Below are positions 26,126 to 35,483 of a stretch of 64,000 bases of DNA, piece by piece (within the stretch, counting starts at the first letter, position 1; the number at the start of each line of letters is the position of its first letter). Under the pieces are notes generated by a model. The model did no database searches and had not been told where the DNA came from. It saw only the letters and a program-made list of their open reading frames with translations. Made by a program: the position numbers and the translations under genes. This DNA is from Sulfurimonas sp. RIFOXYD12_FULL_33_39 (lineage in GTDB: Bacteria > Campylobacterota > Campylobacteria > Campylobacterales > Sulfurimonadaceae). The DNA is taken from positions 186,001 to 250,000 of the forward strand of contig MICF01000004.1 in NCBI GenBank assembly GCA_001829785.1, given 5' to 3'.

Positions 26126-28798
26126 TTATATCCCCTTCTCTTTAGGTAATCTAACTATAAAGCAGACGCCGTTTTTTATATTTAACACTTCTATAATCCC
26201 ATAAAGATGCTCTTCAACAATCATCTTACTCATATAAAGCCCTAAACCAGTTCCCGTCTTTTCATCTTTGGTAGTAAAGTACGGATCAAATATTTTTGAG
26301 ATTATATCTTTTTGGATATTACCGCCGTTGTTACATATTTTTGTATTAACATGCTCTTCATCATCATATACACTTATCTCTATTGATGCATCATTGACTT
26401 TTTTATATATTAATGCGTCCTTAGCATTGTTGATTATATTGACAAATACTTGCATAAGTTCTCTTGGATAACCGTTTATTTGAGTTTGTGACTGATAATG
26501 CGTATTTATTTTTATACTATTATTTTTAAGACTATCTTTAACAATAGATAATGTTTCATCAATAACATCTTTCATCTTAATTTTTGAAACACTCTTGTCC
26601 GGTTTAAAAAAATTTCTAAAATCATCAATTGTTTTTGAGAGATGCTCTGTCTGTTCAAGAATATCTTTAGAATAAGTCTCAATTTTGCTTGCATCAAAAC
26701 TTCCAAGAGCAGCATCAAGAAGTATATTATTTGCTATCATAGATACTATACTTATAGGCTGCCTCCACTGATGAGCTATCATCCCTATCATTTCACCCAT
26801 TGCCGCATGGCGTGATTGAGCTATCATAATTTTATTTTTTTGCTCTAACTCTAAAAGAGACTTTTCTCTTTGTGTTACGTCTTCATGAGTAATTACTATA
26901 TTTTCAACACCGCCTTGTGAGTCTTTAAGAGGATAAATGCGCGTATTTAAAATGCGTACTCTCCCCTTTCCTGCAGCTTCCGTGTCTCCAGTAGAATCAA
27001 ATTCATACAGAGGAACGCTTACGCTCTCTCCTGCGTAAGCTCTTTTTATATACTCTAAAAGTCCTGTTGTCTCAACCTCTTTACTTTTAAAAAGATTAAA
27101 CTTATGAAGCGTCAGACTTGCAGGAAATCCCCATAAAACTTCATAAGCATGATTAACATCTATCTGAAAGCCGTCCAAATCATAAACTTCTATTACAGAA
27201 GGAGACTCTTTCATCAACTGCTTAAAGCGTTTTTGACTCTCGATTAGAGCTTCTTCCGACTCTTTTTGCTTTGTTACATCAACAGAATTTCCGACAAGAC
27301 CGATTATCTCTTCATTATGACTTAAAAGCGGGGACTTAGTAGTAAGCAGATAAACTTTTTTTCCATCAGGGTAAGTTACCCACTCATAATTTAATTTTGG
27401 AGTTTTATCGGCAAATATTGCCTCATCGTGTCGGCGAAAAAAATCTGCAGACTCTTTATCTAGGATATCATAATCACTTTTACCGATAATCTCATTTTTT
27501 GATTTTCCAATAAAACGCTCAAAAGCTCTGTTACATGTTATGTAGCTAAAGTTCCTATCTTTTACGAAAAGCAAATTTTCAAGACTGTTGATTGTATTGT
27601 CGTAAAGCTCTTTTAAATCAAGTATGTTTTTTTCTATTTCAATATTGTTTAGGGCATAAGCGATATCTCCTGCAACTTCTTCTAAAAGTAACAATTCATC
27701 ACTGTAGTTAAAAAACTCTTTATCAATGCGGAGTGTTAAATAACCAAAATTTTTATTTTCATATTTTAGTTCTATATCAAAAGCACTTTTCTCGTTATAT
27801 GTATCTTTTAAAGGGCACCCTTCACAGTACTCTTTTGGATTTTCTATAAAAGAAAAAGTGTTTCCTTTTTGAACTGTTTTTGCTATACAATGAGGCGTCC
27901 AACCATTTTTTATTTTATCTTGAAATAAAATAAAATCTTCTGTTTTATCTGAGCTTACAATATATTCACTTTGTTTAGAACTGTCATACAGTATCATACA
28001 AGCATTATGGAACACATGCTTTGAAGCTAAAATATCACAACACTCCTGAATAAGTTTTTCTCTATTTTTCTCTCTTACTATAAGCTGATTTACATCTCTT
28101 ATGACAGACAAAACACCTCTTAAATGCTCATTTTTATACATGTAATTTGAAATTCTGTTTATAGTGTAGTATGCAATAACTCCAAAAAGCAGCAAAAACA
28201 AAATAATTGCTAAAACAGTTACTGCTTCTAACTTCTCAAATGTAAAGTCGGATTCATTTTTAAAATTGAAGGCTTTGTTTTTTGCATACATATAGATATT
28301 ATTAACTGAATTTTCCAGTTTTAATATCTGTTTTTCATTTTTATCTTTAATGATAGCTATTGATTCATCTATCTTAGCGTTTTTTGCAAGTGAGGCTATT
28401 TCATCACTACTTTCTTGCAATTCGTTAAATATCTTTTGGGTTTGTTCTTGTAGTTTTAAACCCTCTTCTCCAAGTATATTTTCTTTAATAATTTTTAGAT
28501 TTTCATAAGCACTCTTCTTATGTTCATCAATATCTTTTAAAAGGTATATCAACTCATCTTGTGATGACATAAAAACTATATCTTTTGTATCTTCATGAAT
28601 TTTATATACGTCTAATTGAAGTAAAAGCGCAGCATTTGAGACTTTTAGAGGATGTTCATATATGGCAGAAGTCACTCTCTTCATTGTGTTTATATCGTAT
28701 AAACTAAAAGCTCTCAGAACTATGACAGATATCGCAAGAAATAAAAAAGCAAAAATGATAATATATATCTCTTTTTTAGCTTCTTTTATTTTTTCCAT
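26126..28798 (-). CDS. Membrane histidine kinase with GAF and PAS domains
   Basis: An 890-residue sensor kinase. An N-terminal membrane helix and a second one near residue 190-210 frame a roughly 150-residue periplasmic helical domain. A GAF-like domain with ECCDIL and YCEGCPL cysteines follows, then two PAS domains, a HisKA segment AMGEMIGMIAHQWRQP (phospho-His about 676), and an ATPase domain with NIINNAKDAL, DPYFTTK and GTGLGLYM. The frame is open 6 codons further upstream, but GGGGAG lies 6 nt before the chosen ATG and nothing precedes the earlier one. It is paired with the HD-GYP regulator 2 bases downstream. Confidence 0.9.
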   Translation of the reverse strand: MEKIKEAKKEIYIIIFAFLFLAISVIVLRAFSLYDINTMKRVTSAIYEHPLKVSNAALLLQLDVYKIHEDTKDIVFMSSQDELIYLLKDIDEHKKSAYENLKIIKENILGEEGLKLQEQTQKIFNELQESSDEIASLAKNAKIDESIAIIKDKNEKQILKLENSVNNIYMYAKNKAFNFKNESDFTFEKLEAVTVLAIILFLLLFGVIAYYTINRISNYMYKNEHLRGVLSVIRDVNQLIVREKNREKLIQECCDILASKHVFHNACMILYDSSKQSEYIVSSDKTEDFILFQDKIKNGWTPHCIAKTVQKGNTFSFIENPKEYCEGCPLKDTYNEKSAFDIELKYENKNFGYLTLRIDKEFFNYSDELLLLEEVAGDIAYALNNIEIEKNILDLKELYDNTINSLENLLFVKDRNFSYITCNRAFERFIGKSKNEIIGKSDYDILDKESADFFRRHDEAIFADKTPKLNYEWVTYPDGKKVYLLTTKSPLLSHNEEIIGLVGNSVDVTKQKESEEALIESQKRFKQLMKESPSVIEVYDLDGFQIDVNHAYEVLWGFPASLTLHKFNLFKSKEVETTGLLEYIKRAYAGESVSVPLYEFDSTGDTEAAGKGRVRILNTRIYPLKDSQGGVENIVITHEDVTQREKSLLELEQKNKIMIAQSRHAAMGEMIGMIAHQWRQPISIVSMIANNILLDAALGSFDASKIETYSKDILEQTEHLSKTIDDFRNFFKPDKSVSKIKMKDVIDETLSIVKDSLKNNSIKINTHYQSQTQINGYPRELMQVFVNIINNAKDALIYKKVNDASIEISVYDDEEHVNTKICNNGGNIQKDIISKIFDPYFTTKDEKTGTGLGLYMSKMIVEEHLYGIIEVLNIKNGVCFIVRLPKEKGI

Positions 28799-28831
28799 AA
28801 CATACTCCCCCCACATCTAAAACAATACATA

Positions 28832-28837
28832 AGTATA
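28832..28837 (-). promoter_or_regulatory. Candidate -10 box for the histidine kinase gene
   Basis: On the minus strand TTTTATACTT contains TATACT, a good -10, about 34 bases upstream of the kinase start. A TTGATA lies 19 bases further upstream, slightly wide for a -35. This is a pattern match only. The remainder of 28799-28942 is featureless AT-rich DNA. Confidence 0.3.
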
Positions 28838-28942
28838 AAACATGGAATTTTTTTATTATCAACACCCTAAAAACGACTTTTGACTCATTTTATATCAATA
28901 TCTATTTAATATAACTTAATTTTATATGTTAAACTATATTTA

Positions 28943-31900
28943 CTAAACCACCCTTTTTGCTTCATAAAATTTTCTCAGCCATCTGTCAAACGGGCTTATA
29001 AGTCTATATATAACGGGAACTATAAGAAGCGTCAAAATCATAGAGCTTAAAAGTCCGCCGATAATAGAGATAGCCATCGGTGCTTTTGTCTCACTTCCTA
29101 AACCTGTGCCTAATGCAAGAGGAAGCATCGCAAAAACCATAGCGATAGTTGTCATCAAAATAGGTCTAAGTCTTTTCTCCCCTGCTTCTATAAGAGCTTC
29201 ATCGGCACTTTTTCCCTTTGCAATAGCATTGTTTGCAAAGTCAACAAGCAATACGGCATTTTTTCCTACCATCCCCATAAGAAGCATAAAGCCTATCATG
29301 ACAAACAAGCTAAACTGAAGCCCTGACATGTAAAGAGCGAGCATAACCCCTATGATACTAAGAGGAAGCGAAACCATAATGATAATAGGCTGAATAAGCG
29401 ACTCATATAAAATCGCCAAAATAATAAACATCAAAATTACTGACAGACCGATTGCCGCGCTAAAAGCTTGACCTGTTTTTACCATCTCTTCGGCAAAACC
29501 CGTAAATCTGTAAACAACACTCTTTGGCAAAAGCTCATCAATCTTTGCTTTTGTGTAACCTACAGCTCCGCCTAAATCAAGCCCAAACAAGTCGGCATAG
29601 ATTGTCACTTGTCGCTGTCTGTCAAAGTGGTTTATTGTTGCTAGAGTTTGACCTTTTTTAAACTCTACCAAACCATCAAGATAGACCAGATCGCCGTTAG
29701 CGGCTCTTAGTTGAAGCTTTTTAATATCTTCAACACTCACTCTGTTTTTATCGTCAAATCTGAGCGTAATGTTATACTGCTTACCGTTTTGCTCAAAGTA
29801 TGAAATCTCCAGATCACTTGAAAACGCAATAGATATCGCCTCTGCGATTTGAGATGCACTTATGCCTAGCCTTGAAGCATTCTCTCTTAAAATATTTATC
29901 TCAATCTGAGGTTTCGGGTCGTCTAAGTTTGTATCGATATCCGCAAAACCTTTTTTCTTAGCCAAATATTCGGTGAGATTTTTCTTTGCACTCATCAAGT
30001 CTTCAAATGAATCGGACTTTAAAACTATTTGATAAGGTACGCTTACTCCGGTACCTTTTATGTTTGGAATAGCAGAAGCCGTTATAAACATATCTTTTTT
30101 ATACGGTACGAGAGCCTCTCTAAACTCTTGAATAATCTGCTCTTGATTTAACGCCCTTTGCGTTTTTTCTGTAAGCTTCACATATATCAAAGATTTATGC
30201 TTCTCCTGAGATGTGTTGTAACCTACGCTCAGAGTCGTGTATTCAACATTTGGATTTTTTCTAACCAAATCCTCTATCACTTTAGACTTTTTTATCATCT
30301 CTTCTAGTGAAATTGCCGAATCTGCTTTTATCTTTATCTCAAACTCTGCTTTATCCTCTTTTGGTATAAAATCCATACCTATTTTCGGAAATAGACTAAG
30401 TGAAGCAAAAAATATTATAAAAACTAAAATAATGGTTATATATTTAAACCTAAGAACTACTTTTAAAGTCGCTTCATATATCTTCTCTAAAAGTTTAAAG
30501 AAAGGCTCCGTTAGATTGTAAAATCTGCTCTCATCTTTTTTCAAGGTTCTAGCACTCAAACTCGGTATAAAACTAAGAGCAATTGAGTAAGAGATAATGA
30601 TGGCAAAACCGACGGTCATAGCAAAACTCTCAAAAAACTTTCCTACTATTCCGCTCATAAACGAAACCGGGATAAAAACGGCTAAGAGCATTGCGGAAAT
30701 TGCCAAAATGGTAAATGCCATCTCTTTTGTTCCCTCATAAGCCGCTTCAAACTTGCTCATTCCCTCTTCCATCTTTTTATAGATATTTTCAATGACGACT
30801 ATTGCATCGTCGATTATTATACCAATTGCCAATGTAAGTCCGATAAGAGTCATTTTGTTCAAATCAAACCCCATGTAGTTCATAAGTGCAAACGTACCCA
30901 TTATCGAAGATGGGATAGAGAGTGCCGAAACTAAAGTGATAGTAATATTTCTTAAAAAAACAAACACTATAATTGCCGCAAGTATCGCACCGTAAATCAA
31001 ATCAAACTCGACATCGGTTAAAGAATGGATAATAAAAGGAGATGTATCGTTTAAAAGAATCACGTCATACTTCTCTCCTGCTAAACCCTGAAGTTCCGGA
31101 ACAACCTTTTTTACTCGCTCTATAATATCAATCGTATTAGTTCCCGAAATCTTTTGAACTTCAAGCATTACACCTTCAACGCCGTTAAACGAAGCATAAC
31201 TTTTGGCATCGCTTAGAGAATCTTCTACTCTTGCTACGTCTTTTAGTCTCAGCCCCTCTTTTATCTTTATATTTTCAAGTTCTTCTATACTTAAAGCATC
31301 GGCTTTTGTCTTTAGCGTAAACTCCTCTGTTTGCGAGATTAGCTTTCCGCCGCCGATTTTTACATTCTCATTTTCTACAATTGAGTTTATCTCTCTGATA
31401 GTTATGCCGTATTTATTTAGAGCATTGATATCGGGAAATATTTTTATCTCTCTGTCTTTATAACCGACAATATTTATAGCGCCGACATCGTTGATTTTTT
31501 GTATGGTAGGTTTTACCTTCTCATCCGCAAATAGCATAAGATTATTGATACTGTCGCCTTTTGCGGTTAAAAAGAGATTTATAACCGGTGCTCCGCCTAT
31601 ATCTAGTTTGCTTACAAGCGGAGAGTCTGCATCTTTTGGCAGTTTAACGGCTGAAACTTTATCTCTGACGTCATTTGTCGCCTCATCGATATTACGCTCC
31701 AAAAAGAACTTAACCATGACTATGCTAACACCCTCGCTACTTGAAGAGGTAATACTGTCAACTCCGCCGATTCTTGAAATCGCCTCTTCTATTTTATCGG
31801 TTACTTGCGACTCTATAGTAGTTGATTCTGCACCTGCATAGGTCGTCTGTACCGTAACTATCGGAAAGTCAACGTTTGGGTAGAGTGCCGAGGGCATTGA

Positions 31901-31984
31901 TTTGAAGCTCATATATCCAAATACTACCAATGTAATTACATACATCAAGGTCGATATTGGTCTGTTTATAGCTAATTTATACAT
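28943..31984 (-). CDS. RND efflux transporter (AcrB/HAE-1 family)
   Basis: A 1013-residue inner-membrane pump. It begins MYKLAINRPISTLM, has twelve predicted helices with two large periplasmic loops, and carries the proton-relay aspartate pair in GIIIDDAIVVIENIYK. A C-terminal GFMLLMGMVGKNAVLLVDF repeat-like helix and an LRPILMTT signature fit the HAE family. It exports hydrophobic or amphiphilic compounds with proton exchange. It starts 5 bases after the adaptor gene and ends the tetR-tolC-adaptor-pump operon. The order differs from the cmeABC operon of Campylobacter. Confidence 0.95.
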   Translation of the reverse strand: MYKLAINRPISTLMYVITLVVFGYMSFKSMPSALYPNVDFPIVTVQTTYAGAESTTIESQVTDKIEEAISRIGGVDSITSSSSEGVSIVMVKFFLERNIDEATNDVRDKVSAVKLPKDADSPLVSKLDIGGAPVINLFLTAKGDSINNLMLFADEKVKPTIQKINDVGAINIVGYKDREIKIFPDINALNKYGITIREINSIVENENVKIGGGKLISQTEEFTLKTKADALSIEELENIKIKEGLRLKDVARVEDSLSDAKSYASFNGVEGVMLEVQKISGTNTIDIIERVKKVVPELQGLAGEKYDVILLNDTSPFIIHSLTDVEFDLIYGAILAAIIVFVFLRNITITLVSALSIPSSIMGTFALMNYMGFDLNKMTLIGLTLAIGIIIDDAIVVIENIYKKMEEGMSKFEAAYEGTKEMAFTILAISAMLLAVFIPVSFMSGIVGKFFESFAMTVGFAIIISYSIALSFIPSLSARTLKKDESRFYNLTEPFFKLLEKIYEATLKVVLRFKYITIILVFIIFFASLSLFPKIGMDFIPKEDKAEFEIKIKADSAISLEEMIKKSKVIEDLVRKNPNVEYTTLSVGYNTSQEKHKSLIYVKLTEKTQRALNQEQIIQEFREALVPYKKDMFITASAIPNIKGTGVSVPYQIVLKSDSFEDLMSAKKNLTEYLAKKKGFADIDTNLDDPKPQIEINILRENASRLGISASQIAEAISIAFSSDLEISYFEQNGKQYNITLRFDDKNRVSVEDIKKLQLRAANGDLVYLDGLVEFKKGQTLATINHFDRQRQVTIYADLFGLDLGGAVGYTKAKIDELLPKSVVYRFTGFAEEMVKTGQAFSAAIGLSVILMFIILAILYESLIQPIIIMVSLPLSIIGVMLALYMSGLQFSLFVMIGFMLLMGMVGKNAVLLVDFANNAIAKGKSADEALIEAGEKRLRPILMTTIAMVFAMLPLALGTGLGSETKAPMAISIIGGLLSSMILTLLIVPVIYRLISPFDRWLRKFYEAKRVV

Positions 31985-31989
31985 GTTGC

Positions 31990-32742
31990 TTACTCTTTAG
32001 CGGGTACATGTATATACCCCTCGCCAAATAATCCGACAATAAAATCATTAGCTTTTACCTCAGCATTTAGCTTTCTGTTTGTGTCATTTACATGTGGATA
32101 TATTTTTGTTATTACACCCTCATACTCTTTCTTATCGCCGTCAACTCTGTATTTGAATTTTTGATTAATCTGAACTTTTTGCCAATTTTTTTGATCAAAA
32201 TCTAAAAGCAGTTTTCTCTCACTTAAACTCTGAATCTTAAAAATAGTTCTAAGCATCATTCCGCTCACAACATCACCCTCTTCTACGATTTTCTCAAAAA
32301 TCACTCCATCAAACGGTGCATAAAGAACGGTTTTTTCATAGAGTGCTTCTTGATAAGAGAGATTTGCTTCTGCCTCTACAAGAGCGGCTTTTGCACTCTC
32401 GTAATTTTGTGCATATTTATCAAACAGAGCTTGGTCTATAAGATGTTTAATTATCTCTTGTCTCTCATAATCTTTTTTGGCAAACTTCATGGCAACTTTT
32501 GCTCTCTCTAGTGATGCTTTTGCAATGTTGAGTGAAGCCTTTTTATCGTCATTATAAAGTTCTGCGAGCCTGTCGCCTTTTTTTACCCTGCTTGATACAT
32601 CTACATGTACTTTTTTAACAACACCGCTAGCATCAAATGCTAAATTTGCGCTTTTAATTGCTTCTATATGAAAGTTTGCATAAATATCCTCTGCACCAAG
32701 CATCAAAACCAAACTCATTAACCCTATAATTATTTTCTTCAT
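31990..32742 (-). CDS. RND periplasmic adaptor (membrane fusion protein)
   Basis: A 250-residue adaptor with a short signal sequence (LMSLVLMLGAEDIYA). It has a lipoyl-like half motif with VDVSSRVKKGDRLAELYND, a helical hairpin, and a second half motif YAPFDGVIFEKIVEEGDVVSG. It is short compared with typical AcrA-like adaptors (about 380 residues), lacking much of the membrane-proximal region. It bridges the pump and the outer-membrane channel. It overlaps the TolC-like gene by 4 bases and ends 5 bases before the pump gene. Confidence 0.9.
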   Translation of the reverse strand: MKKIIIGLMSLVLMLGAEDIYANFHIEAIKSANLAFDASGVVKKVHVDVSSRVKKGDRLAELYNDDKKASLNIAKASLERAKVAMKFAKKDYERQEIIKHLIDQALFDKYAQNYESAKAALVEAEANLSYQEALYEKTVLYAPFDGVIFEKIVEEGDVVSGMMLRTIFKIQSLSERKLLLDFDQKNWQKVQINQKFKYRVDGDKKEYEGVITKIYPHVNDTNRKLNAEVKANDFIVGLFGEGYIHVPAKE

Positions 32743-33965
32743 TTTATATACTCCGTTAAATTTTTTCCGCTGTAATAGTAGTACATTGCATAAGCCGTCT
32801 CTAACTCATTAAGTGATGATTCATATAGTGCATCTGCTTTTGTTTTTGATGTCAACGCATCCAAATATATTACATAATCTACTATGCCAGCTTTATACTT
32901 CTCATTAATCGTTTTAAATGCACTTGAAGCCGCAGTTAATGCACTCAAAGCACTTTTAATTTTTACTTTGCTTGTTTGAATTCTAAAAAGAGCAATCTCT
33001 TGCTGCATCTTCTGCTCTTTTAACATGTAAGATATCTCACTCTTTAGAGCTTGAGCATTTATCTGCACCGCCTCTTTTGACTTGCTTATCGTCCCAAAAT
33101 CAAAAAGTCTCATATTTGCACTAAGCAGGATTTTGTTTTGATTATCCAGCCCTTTTGGATGTAGTGCGTCAGCTCTGTCATATCCGTACAAGCTGTATGT
33201 ATCTTCTACTCTTATCTGCGGATAGTACGCACTCTCTATAGATTTTGAACTGCTTATTAAGGCACTCTCTTTTGCCATTAAAGAGTTGATTGCATCTCTA
33301 TTTTCTAAACTCTCATCAATTGACTCTTTAAAATTTGAATCATCCAAAGTTTCAATTTTTTTACCTACTTTTAGCTCTAAGGATTTTATGGTTGCCAAAA
33401 TATCAAGTTTTAATGACTCAATATCATAAATATTCGTATCACTTGCCGCTTGAAGTCTGTCAATGTCATCTTTTGTAGCAAGTTTGGCTTCAAAATATTT
33501 TTTTATACGTTCTAGTTGCTCTTGCAGAGATTTTCCCGCGTCCTCTTTTGCTCTTAGAGAAGCCTGCAGATTTTTAACCATGTAAAAATCTTCTGTTATC
33601 TCAAGTGCGAGAGATTTTCTTATCTCTTTTACATCATGCTCGCTAGCTCTGTATGAGTATCTTGCCTCTTCAAGCAGAGATGATTTTTTACCGCCGTCAT
33701 ATATATCAAAACCGACTTTTGCATAACCGCTGTAAATATCTCCCGCTTGAGTAGCTGTTTTATCTTGAAGACTTTGATAGTAACCTCCGACATCAATCGT
33801 AGGAAGATACGCACTCTCTTTTGAGTCGATATTTTTACTCTGTGCGTCTTTGTTTAGAGTTTTTGCAACAACCAAATCACTACGCAGCTGTGCATACTCA
33901 ATAAGCGATTTTAAATTCTGAGCAAAAATAAATGCAGGTATAACCAACAATAGTAACTTTTTCAT
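32739..33965 (-). CDS. TolC-like outer membrane efflux protein
   Basis: A 408-residue outer-membrane channel of the TolC/OEP family with a signal sequence (LLLVIPAFIFAQ). It has two repeats of long alpha-helical stretches separated by short amphipathic strands, the usual TolC internal duplication. Helix features such as DDIDRLQAASDTNIYDIESL and KYKAGIVDYVIYLDALTSK are typical of the family. It overlaps the TetR gene and the adaptor gene by 4 bases each, so all four are co-translated. It serves as the exit duct of this RND system, not of the type I secretion system downstream. Confidence 0.92.
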   Translation of the reverse strand: MKKLLLLVIPAFIFAQNLKSLIEYAQLRSDLVVAKTLNKDAQSKNIDSKESAYLPTIDVGGYYQSLQDKTATQAGDIYSGYAKVGFDIYDGGKKSSLLEEARYSYRASEHDVKEIRKSLALEITEDFYMVKNLQASLRAKEDAGKSLQEQLERIKKYFEAKLATKDDIDRLQAASDTNIYDIESLKLDILATIKSLELKVGKKIETLDDSNFKESIDESLENRDAINSLMAKESALISSSKSIESAYYPQIRVEDTYSLYGYDRADALHPKGLDNQNKILLSANMRLFDFGTISKSKEAVQINAQALKSEISYMLKEQKMQQEIALFRIQTSKVKIKSALSALTAASSAFKTINEKYKAGIVDYVIYLDALTSKTKADALYESSLNELETAYAMYYYYSGKNLTEYIK

Positions 33966-34558
33966 TTCTTAACCTCTATAAATTCAAATAAGGCATCTAT
34001 ATTGTTATATATCTCATCTTTTAGATTATCAATACTGTTTGTAACTTCGCTGTTTATAAACATCCCCTCAGCCATTACAAAAAGCCCTCTTGCAAATCTA
34101 CTCGACTCTTTTATAAGTTCGCCTTTGTCTATACCCTCTTGTATAATCTTCTCAAACCAGCGAAAATAACCGTTTGAACACTCAGTTTGAAACGCTATCA
34201 TCTCTTTGTTTGGATTACTCAACGAAATTGATATAAACTCCTTATAAAGTTCTCTTAACTCTATATCTTCATCACAATAAAAAAACTTACTAAAAAGTTT
34301 TATTTTATCTTTTGTAACACTTATCTCAGACAACTGCTTCTCTTTTATGATATTTCTCTCTTGCACCAAAATATTTACTATTTCAAAAACAATATCCTCT
34401 TTGTTTTTAAAATACTCATATATCGTTCCCTTTCCAACTCCTGCCGTTTTAGCGATTTGAGATATTGTTAAGTTGCTTATTCCATTTCTAAAAATGAGTT
34501 CTTTGCACGAAAGAGCTATATCTTTTCTTTTTTGTACCTTATCTACTATTATTGCCAT
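33962..34558 (-). CDS. TetR-family repressor of the RND operon
   Basis: A 198-residue TetR-type regulator with an N-terminal HTH (ISNLTISQIAKTAGVGKGTIYEYFKNKEDIV). It is the first gene of the efflux operon and is coupled to the TolC gene by a 4-base overlap. An imperfect palindrome lies 20 bases upstream of its start, which suggests autoregulation released by a pump substrate. The ligand domain does not identify the substrate. Confidence 0.92.
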   Translation of the reverse strand: MAIIVDKVQKRKDIALSCKELIFRNGISNLTISQIAKTAGVGKGTIYEYFKNKEDIVFEIVNILVQERNIIKEKQLSEISVTKDKIKLFSKFFYCDEDIELRELYKEFISISLSNPNKEMIAFQTECSNGYFRWFEKIIQEGIDKGELIKESSRFARGLFVMAEGMFINSEVTNSIDNLKDEIYNNIDALFEFIEVKK

Positions 34559-34577
34559 TTTTATATCCTGTTTTAAA

Positions 34578-34594
34578 TGACCGACTATCAGTCA
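34578..34594. promoter_or_regulatory. Candidate operator of the RND TetR regulator
   Basis: The 17-mer TGACCGACTATCAGTCA is an imperfect inverted repeat with TGACyGA/TCrGTCA half-sites. It lies 20 bases upstream of the regulator start, the typical place for an autoregulated TetR operator. The half-sites are seen; binding is inferred. Confidence 0.5.
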
Positions 34595-34659
34595 ATCAAG
34601 AGAATTATAGATTTTATTAGCTTAGCTAAAGATTAAGAAGTACATGTAAGTTGAGATAA

Positions 34660-34679
34660 CTCTCTTAAAAATAAGAGAG
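34660..34679 (-). terminator. Hairpin terminator candidate after ridA
   Basis: A perfect 8-bp stem (CTCTCTTA with TAAGAGAG, 4-nt loop) sits 12 bases after the ridA stop, between the mutS-ridA run and the RND operon on the same strand. The U-tract is short. Position and symmetry make it the best terminator candidate in the window. Confidence 0.5.
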
Positions 34680-34690
34680 CTAAAATGGAG

Positions 34691-35065
34691 TTATTTTACG
34701 AGTGCAACAGCGTCTATTTCAACAAGTGCATTTTTTGGAAGAGTTTTTACGGCAACGGTTGAACGAGCTGGTTTATGAGAACCAAATATCTCTGCATATA
34801 TCTCGTTTACAATTACGAAATCATCCATTGAGGCTAAAAAAATGGTTGTTTTTATGACACTATCCATTGAACTTCCTGCTTCTTCTAAAACTGCCTTTAA
34901 ATTTTTAAGCACTTGATTTGTCTGAATAACTATATCATTTTCAAGCATTACACCCTCGGGTGTAAGTGCGATTTGACCCGATGTAAAGACCATACCGTTT
35001 GCCACAACAGCTTGTGAGTATGGACCGATTGCCGAAGGCGCTTTGTTTGTTTGAACGAATTTCAT
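34691..35065 (-). CDS. ridA: Reactive intermediate deaminase RidA
   Basis: A 124-residue RidA/YjgF protein with AIGPYSQAV near the start, SGQIALTPEG, the conserved NLKAVLEEAG segment and the ARSTVAVKTLPKNALVEID signature, whose arginine and glutamate line the active site. It hydrolyses enamine/imine intermediates released by PLP enzymes. It is the last gene of the mutS-M48-dapE-thioredoxin-ridA run, 18 bases after the thioredoxin-like gene. Confidence 0.95.
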   Translation of the reverse strand: MKFVQTNKAPSAIGPYSQAVVANGMVFTSGQIALTPEGVMLENDIVIQTNQVLKNLKAVLEEAGSSMDSVIKTTIFLASMDDFVIVNEIYAEIFGSHKPARSTVAVKTLPKNALVEIDAVALVK

Positions 35066-35083
35066 TTATAAATATCCTTTTGT

Positions 35084-35479
35084 TTATTTTAATTCTTTTG
35101 TCTCTTTTACTTCATCTAAAAGTTCATAAAACCCTTCAATGCTTCTTGAACCGATTGTCGTGTATATTATTTTACCTTCACTTGTTAAAAAGTAGTGTCT
35201 TGGAACAGGTTTTGTCTCAAATTTCTTAGGAATATCATCAATATCTCTTGATAGATACAAAAGAACATAATCTTTTTTCAACCTTCTTAAAACCTCATCT
35301 TTTGCCAAAACTTCTTTTTCAAATCTCTCACAATATTTACAATACTCTGAACCTAAAAATAGATAAACCCCTTTTTTGGTTTTTTTTGCCTCTGCCAAAG
35401 CCGCTTCATAATCGCTAGGCCAGTCAAAACCAGCACTCAAACTAGAAATCAGTGCTATTATCAGTACCAAATATCTCAC
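35084..35479 (-). CDS. Periplasmic thioredoxin-like protein
   Basis: A 131-residue secreted protein. It has a signal sequence (LVLIIALISSLSAG), then a thioredoxin fold with a CxxC redox motif in SEYCKYCERFEKEV and the cis-proline region KPVPRHYFL. It resembles periplasmic SoxW/DUF255-like thioredoxins. The short charged C-terminus ends TKELK. The gene lies 4 bases after dapE and 18 before ridA. The partner is unknown. Confidence 0.8.
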   Translation of the reverse strand: MRYLVLIIALISSLSAGFDWPSDYEAALAEAKKTKKGVYLFLGSEYCKYCERFEKEVLAKDEVLRRLKKDYVLLYLSRDIDDIPKKFETKPVPRHYFLTSEGKIIYTTIGSRSIEGFYELLDEVKETKELK

Positions 35480-35483
35480 TTTT

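Noticed and set aside
28799..28816. Six-codon longer start of the histidine kinase
   Set aside because: The GGGGAG ribosome-binding site lies inside this stretch and serves the ATG at 28798.
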